Source: Reticulitermes lucifugus
Lineage: Eukaryota > Arthropoda > Insecta > Blattodea > Rhinotermitidae
Reading direction: 5' to 3'
Assembly (NCBI GenBank): GCA_026260175.1
Contig: JAKCWW010004590.1
Coordinates: 17,134 to 39,831 of the forward strand
DNA length: 22,698 nucleotides
Below the pieces are notes generated by a model, which saw nothing but the letters and a program-made list of their open reading frames with translations, had not been told where the DNA came from and made no database searches. The position numbers and the translations under genes are program-made. Shown one piece after another: positions 18,670 through 22,698 of this stretch (position 1 is its first letter; every line of letters starts with the position of its first letter).

Positions 18670-18790
18670 TCATTAGCTGGAATTAGATGATCACAGACCG
18701 TTTCAAGGTTACGACCAGCATCTGCCTGGAGGGAGAGGAAAAACGCGTACCCTTCTCCATTTGAAGACTCGGATCTCCGCATCTCCCCAA
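18670..18790 (-). mobile_element. SINE 3' fragment, head missing
   Basis: The minus strand reads cgcgtttttcctctccctcc, aggcagatgctggtcgtaac, then cttgaaacggtctgtgatca. The tail is homologous to that of the neighbouring SINE (18505-18655). The two lie head to tail with only about 15 bp between them. Confidence 0.5.
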
Positions 18791-18888
18791 CCCAAAACGG
18801 CGCAACTGTCCATAAGCACTCCCAAATTAAACACAAAATTAGTGATCTTAGACCTTTCACGGACTGTCGCATTCATAATGCAATGGGA

Positions 18889-18912
18889 GAGAGAGAGAGG
18901 GGGGGGGGGAAA
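18889..18912. repeat. GA and G low-complexity tract
   Basis: A GA run passes directly into about ten G. It is simple sequence with no evident function. Confidence 0.9.
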
Positions 18913-19004
18913 GAAAGCTCGACTCTGCTTGCTTTTAGTTTATCTATATTTATTTACGGTGCATTCAACGACGCCGTCAGCATCTCAGACTAAAGAATAC
19001 AGCA

Positions 19005-19720
19005 TCAATTGGTAGGGTGGTTAGAGTGTCTATGTCAGTGGTTCCCAACCTCTGGTCGCGACCCAAATCAGGGTCGCGGGGGGGGGGCGTCTGACGTACG
19101 GTCGCGAGAGGGTTTTATGGACAACTCGATAATTGTTTTTAAAAATCAAAATTTGTATCTAATTTCAAAAAGAATGATCGAGAAACTGTACTTATTAAAT
19201 CTGTGTTTATTAATATTAAACATACTGGAGCAATTACATTTTAAATAACTAATGAACACACTTTGTTATTGTACGGTACAACATAGTTGTACTTAAAGCC
19301 ATAGTACTTCTAATGTTCATTCCACGTTGCAGTCATATTGAGGCGGGGAGTCAATTCGACTGTACTGAAAAGAGAGAAGAATTCTAGGCGTGACTGTACG
19401 TGCAGTAGCGGCAGCGAAGCCTCCCCTCTCTCCTTCTGGTAGTTCACATTTTTTACACTAAAAATTTAATATTGTTTAATACGTGGCAATGTTATGTAGA
19501 GTTCTAAAAAAGGCATTAGTATTAGTTCATTTATAGTAAATATGACTGACTATTGCCGTTTCCATGGTAGGGTCGCGGGTCACATACCGTTTGCTACTTT
19601 AGGGTCACACACATGAAAGGTTGGGAACTGCTGGTCTATGTGCTGAGATCTGAACCTAGGACCTGTGAATACGAAGCAGAGCGCGACAGTATAAGTTTCG
19701 AGGCTGCACTGTGTTGCATT
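19005..19720. repeat. tRNA-like sequence interrupted by the hAT element
   Basis: With the hAT and one target copy removed, the flanks join as ggtagggtggttagagtg + tctatgtgctgagatc + tgaacctaggacctgtg. One strand shows an A-box-like ggtggttagagtg. The other shows gcgctctgcttcgtattcac followed by ggtcctaggttcagatct, like a tRNA-derived SINE head with a weak B box. I cannot decide the orientation. The interval given includes the hAT insertion. Confidence 0.3.
19028..19641. mobile_element. Non-autonomous hAT element with perfect 8-bp target duplication
   Basis: The element spans 19036-19633 (598 bp). Exact copies of gtctatgt flank it at 19028-19035 and 19634-19641. Its ends, read inward, are cagtggttcccaacct and cagcagttcccaacct (14 of 16 identical), the classic hAT terminus cag.ggttcccaacc. 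Subterminal sequence on both sides carries ggtcgcg and gggtcgcgggtcac motifs. There is no transposase frame. The intact duplication and ends suggest a fairly recent insertion compared with the other relics here. Confidence 0.92.
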
Positions 19721-20240
19721 GGAAGGTGTGGGATTAAGGACTACGAATTGAAAGAGCCTGTGGGCATTTTAAGTTACTAGTTGAGAATGCCTCCTGAATT
19801 TCAACGGCAAATAATTTCCTGCGAATCTTCATCCCTCGCCACCTTTACGCCTTACCTATATCCCTTTCATACCCATGCCCCTTCCTTCCTAATTCTAACA
19901 GATAGTCAGCTCGAACATTGCACATCAGTCAGTGCGTGAAAATTACAAACTTCCGCGGAACGCATGACAAAGATATCACATGCTTCGTCAGTTATAAACT
20001 GCCTCCTACAACATTACTTATTAAACACTCGTGAAACGACCTGATGGAAATCTGACAGGGTAACAGGGCGTTTTAAAACATTCGAAGAGCAGAAAAATGT
20101 TATGCGTCAATACGAACGCCTACACTCATTTTATAGCACGTTCTTCGCGAAATTTACATATCAATATAGTTTTTATGCTCACTTATCACAGACCCAAACT
20201 TCTTCAGTTTCTTTCATGTTATCCACCACATAAATAAGAC
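19721..20240. other. Unassigned stretch
   Basis: No recognised gene or repeat. Confidence 0.4.
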
Positions 20241-20242
20241 TA

Positions 20243-20908
20243 CAATGCGGTCGCATTTAATGCGAATTTGAAACACTGCGATGGTAAAAATATTAATAAA
20301 CTTCCACCTTAATATCACTGTATTCAACTTACTGTACCAACTAAATGCACATTATTAGTTACATATAAGTGTCAAACACACAGCTCCTACATGTTTCGGT
20401 ACAAGCGCACCACCTCGGGGAGCACAATATGCCAGGTTTAAAACCAACTGCTAGTGACAAGCCACTATTTACAAGGTTCCACAGTCTGTAGTAGGCTCTG
20501 TTGTTGATGTCATTTTTGTATAAAAGGTACATCTTTATGAGCAAAATTTAAAATAATGTAAGTCTAAAACTTAAAACCTTCGTCAGACCAGCCTTCAACA
20601 TCAAGTGGGGAGAGAACGCATCCTAATTAGGCGCGTATTGCATCTCCTGTTCCTTTAGTGTTCCAAGGATATGATAATTTTTTCAGCGCACCAAATTAAT
20701 AAATAAAATTGTCATTAAATTAACTTTTAGTTATTTATCTACAATAGGTTTAAACGTATGTTTAAAAGCAAAATACGTTACCATAGTTGTAGATGTATCG
20801 TTTCGAGAACGCACCCTTCCTACTTTACATTTATTCCTATGGAAAAATTAGTCTTGAATTATGCGAGGTCTTCAGTAACCACCCGTCGCATAAAATGCGA
20901 CCGCACTG
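20243..20908. mobile_element. TA-flanked element with 23-bp inverted repeats (pogo/mariner-like MITE)
   Basis: The left end caatgcggtcgcatttaatg (cga follows) and right end, read inward, cagtgcggtcgcattttatg (cga follows) are 21 of 23 identical. Each is bordered by TA (20241-20242 and 20909-20910), the target of Tc1/mariner-superfamily elements. The CAGT-type tip suggests the pogo branch. Just inside the right end, gaattatgcgaggtc repeats the ttatgcga word, as subterminal repeats do in that group. The 666-bp interior has no transposase; frames of 61 and 82 codons are unrecognised. Confidence 0.82.
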
Positions 20909-20910
20909 TA

Positions 20911-21485
20911 ACATACGGCAACATAAGGGTCTATAATGTTGCTGATTGGGAACAGGGGAATGTATGTATGTATGGTTTTAGTTACGTTTCAATACACGTC
21001 GAATGAATCGGAAAATGCTTCAATTAAATGTCGTATATCTTAATGAGATTACACTTCACGTCACGCACAAACGTTTTGTTAAGAGAAATGAACTTCAAGC
21101 AAATAACAGAGACTATTACACTGACAAAGACCGAAATCAAATTCGCCCGAAAACATTCGATATACACGCTTGTACCGTATTTAGTACCGCTGATATCCGC
21201 ACATTTATTTTGAAGGTAAATCATGAAGGAAGGAAGGAGGGATGGACGCGACCTAACTGCCGTCATTTTATGTACTTCGTGCGATGAACACGCAACAAAT
21301 CAAACTAAATATTCTTGGAAAACAAGTACGTATTTTACTTTCTCTCGAAATTCAGGTTATGAAGCAGCAAACAATGCAACACATAAGAATCAGGATGCTT
21401 CTCCCATATTCAACAGATGCTACCTGAAATCGGTTGCAACCTCGTTCGTATCTGCAGACACGAGAAAATAGATAAAATACATTTT
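20911..21485. other. Unassigned stretch
   Basis: Several overlapping open frames of 61-94 codons on both strands (20758-21471) have no recognisable domain. A gaaggaaggaggga patch near 21226 is simple sequence. Confidence 0.4.
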
Positions 21486-21487
21486 AG

Positions 21488-21800
21488 GCGCGTTCACATA
21501 ATTGCGAAAGCGACTATTAGCTTCATCTTATCTGTCCGTCCGTCCGCATGGAATAACTCGGCTCCCACTGGACGGATTATCATGAAATTTGACATTTAGT
21601 ATTTTTCGAAAATCTATCGAGAAAATTCAAGTTACATTAAAATCTGATAAGAATAACAGGTACTTTACTCGCTGAATTCTCCTTAGAATGAGAAATATTT
21701 CAGAATAAAGTTGTAGAGAAAATCGAAAGCAGCATTTGATGTGCAATAACTTTTTTTTTCCGAAAATCGTGCCGTTTATGAGATAATGTGGAAAAATATG
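21488..21800 (-). repeat. Widespread insect dispersed repeat (element unknown)
   Basis: Minus-strand translation shows KKLLHIKCCFRFSLQLYSE, FLILRR, and in another frame PVGAELFHADGRTDKMKLIV. I recognise this order from many short spurious proteins in insect genomes, where it marks a high-copy repeat. The triple gtcc (ctgtccgtccgtccgc at 21530) matches the GRTD repeat typical of it. I do not know which transposon class it belongs to. Frames are broken. Confidence 0.6.
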
Positions 21801-22370
21801 GTAGTGCCACATAGGCCGCAAATAACAATATGGCGCATGCGCTTTGCATGCTGGATAACTAAGGCTACAGACACAGAATATACAATACATTGCTTTTCCA
21901 CGGCAACAATGGTTACTCGAACGCGCCTCAATGTAACACATTCAATGGCGTAGATTAAGTGCCCTGCCTCGAAGAGCAAAACCTTAAACCTCGCAAAATT
22001 TCGCCTTCTCAGCTTCAAACTACAACAACGGTTCTTAGACCATGGACGAAATGTCCCACTTATTTCATGCAGGCGGGCATGCGCGAATACTGTTATTCTG
22101 CACTTTCAATTTTGAATATTAAATCCACGGTGACGTGACCATTCTGTAAAGCAAACTTCTTGGATCGAGTTACCTGAAGATTAACGCAGCCCGTCAGATT
22201 ACCCCGATATTTCTGTACGTCCTATACATATTTCGCCGGTACGTATTCCGCCAAGGGACACAACAAGCAGGTTCAGGAAATCTGGGTGTGGGTCACAAAT
22301 TAACCAAGAAGCGGAATGCACAAATTCCCCCAAGTACTCTGGAGGGTCACATAAATTCAATTTGTGACAC
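21801..22370. other. Unassigned stretch
   Basis: It may continue the repeat at 21488-21800 for some distance. Two short palindromic patches (ggcgcatgcgc at 21832 and gcatgcgcg at 22078) are noted. No gene was recognised. Confidence 0.4.
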
Positions 22371-22590
22371 ACGGAGTCGGTACAGCGGCTAGGCTACGGG
22401 CTGGTCTACCAAGCAATCGTGGTTCTATTACAGACGGAGGCAAAAAATTGTTTCATACTCCAAACTGTCCAGACCGGCTATGGGGTCCACCAAACCTCTT
22501 ATACAAAGGGAGCCGGGGGCTCTTTCCCAGGGAGAAGAGCGACCGGCCGTGAGTCTGACCACTCAAATCCATATAATGCGTGGAATTATA
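22371..22590 (+). mobile_element. tRNA-derived SINE, full-length style copy
   Basis: The head ggagtcggtacagcggctag, then gctacgggctgg and a mutated B box cgtggttctattacag, is followed by the body ccagaccggctatggggtcc, aacctcttatacaaaggga, ctctttcccagggagaag and gcgaccggccgtgag. Conceptual translation of the body gives RLWGPPNLLYKGSRGLFP, which is common in false gene predictions from insect genomes. It is followed at 22612 by another SINE in the same orientation. Confidence 0.78.
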
Positions 22591-22611
22591 TCTGCACCCC
22601 CCTCCATGAGT

Positions 22612-22698
22612 GGGCCGGGATAGCGCAGTCGGTAAAGCGACTCGCTACGGGCTGGACGGTCCGGGGATCGAATCCCAGTGGGGGCGAGATTTTTCGCA
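22612..22698 (+). mobile_element. tRNA-derived SINE head, cut by the window edge
   Basis: A good A box (tagcgcagtcggtaaagcg) and a good B box (ggggatcgaatcccag) stand at tRNA spacing, with gctacgggctgg between them as in the SINE at 22371. The start gggccggga cannot pair with the sequence after the B box to form an acceptor stem, so I call it a SINE promoter and not a tRNA gene. The best preserved internal Pol III promoter in the window. Confidence 0.75.

Noticed and set aside
18893..18912. G-quadruplex or regulatory G tract
   Set aside because: A single G run after a GA repeat is simple sequence; the spaced runs needed for a clear quadruplex are not present here.
21820..22090. CpG/NRF1-like promoter signals (gcgcatgcgc)
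   Set aside because: Two isolated palindromic words in AT-rich sequence without a start site or exon nearby are not enough to call a promoter.
22612..22690. Functional tRNA gene on the plus strand
   Set aside because: A and B boxes are good, but no acceptor stem can be paired and the sequence continues in SINE fashion; the same head precedes a SINE body at 22371.
1..22698. CRISPR array, operon, defence or biosynthetic cluster
   Set aside because: There are no regularly spaced identical repeats, no runs of long codirectional ORFs and no bacterial-type signals; the window is eukaryotic intron and transposon relics.

Overview
The window looks like intronic DNA from a large, repeat-rich insect genome. 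The only host coding sequence I can support is one 60-codon exon on the minus strand (4213-4392). It encodes the start of the FERM domain of Moesin, the insect ERM protein, and has a clean acceptor and donor. On that reading, 4393-22698 is at least 18.3 kb of intron (or 5' region) upstream of the exon, and 1-4212 is at least 4.2 kb of intron downstream. No second Moesin exon was recognised. Several dispersed repeats translate into peptide patterns I know from cockroach and termite hypothetical proteins, so a blattodean or related polyneopteran insect is my best guess. This is inference, not a species call.

Left part (1-8211): a degenerate 16-bp minisatellite abuts a short inverted-repeat element (228-445). 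A broken pogo/Tigger transposase with its 3' terminus lies at 1053-1623. A tRNA-headed SINE at 3733-3975 lies 237 bp downstream (in gene sense) of the Moesin exon. Further SINE pieces and two inverted-repeat elements (5258-5389 and 6249-6468) follow.

Middle (8212-15077): a 403-bp hAT-type MITE with a perfect 8-bp target duplication; a second copy of the element at 228-445 (10094-10289); a mariner transposase 3' fragment; a decayed non-LTR retrotransposon C-terminus; a small N gap at 12106-12116; a SINE; a Helitron 3' end that keeps the helicase C-terminus and the CTAG terminus; and an 87-bp near-perfect palindrome.

Right part (15081-22698): more minus-strand fragments of the same kind of LINE, probably including one copy split by about 1 kb of later DNA; a second mariner fragment; two SINEs end to end; a 598-bp hAT element with a perfect 8-bp duplication inside a possible tRNA-like sequence; a 666-bp TA-flanked element with 23-bp inverted repeats; a widespread insect repeat; and two successive SINEs, the last cut by the window edge.

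The elements do not work together as a system. Every transposase, helicase or reverse transcriptase fragment is frameshifted or truncated, so they are relics. I found no defence system, operon, CRISPR array, functional RNA gene or novel gene cluster. The most useful items are elements whose boundaries can be set from the sequence: 8220-8622, 19036-19633, 20243-20908, the pair 228-445 / 10094-10289, and the palindrome at 14991-15077.
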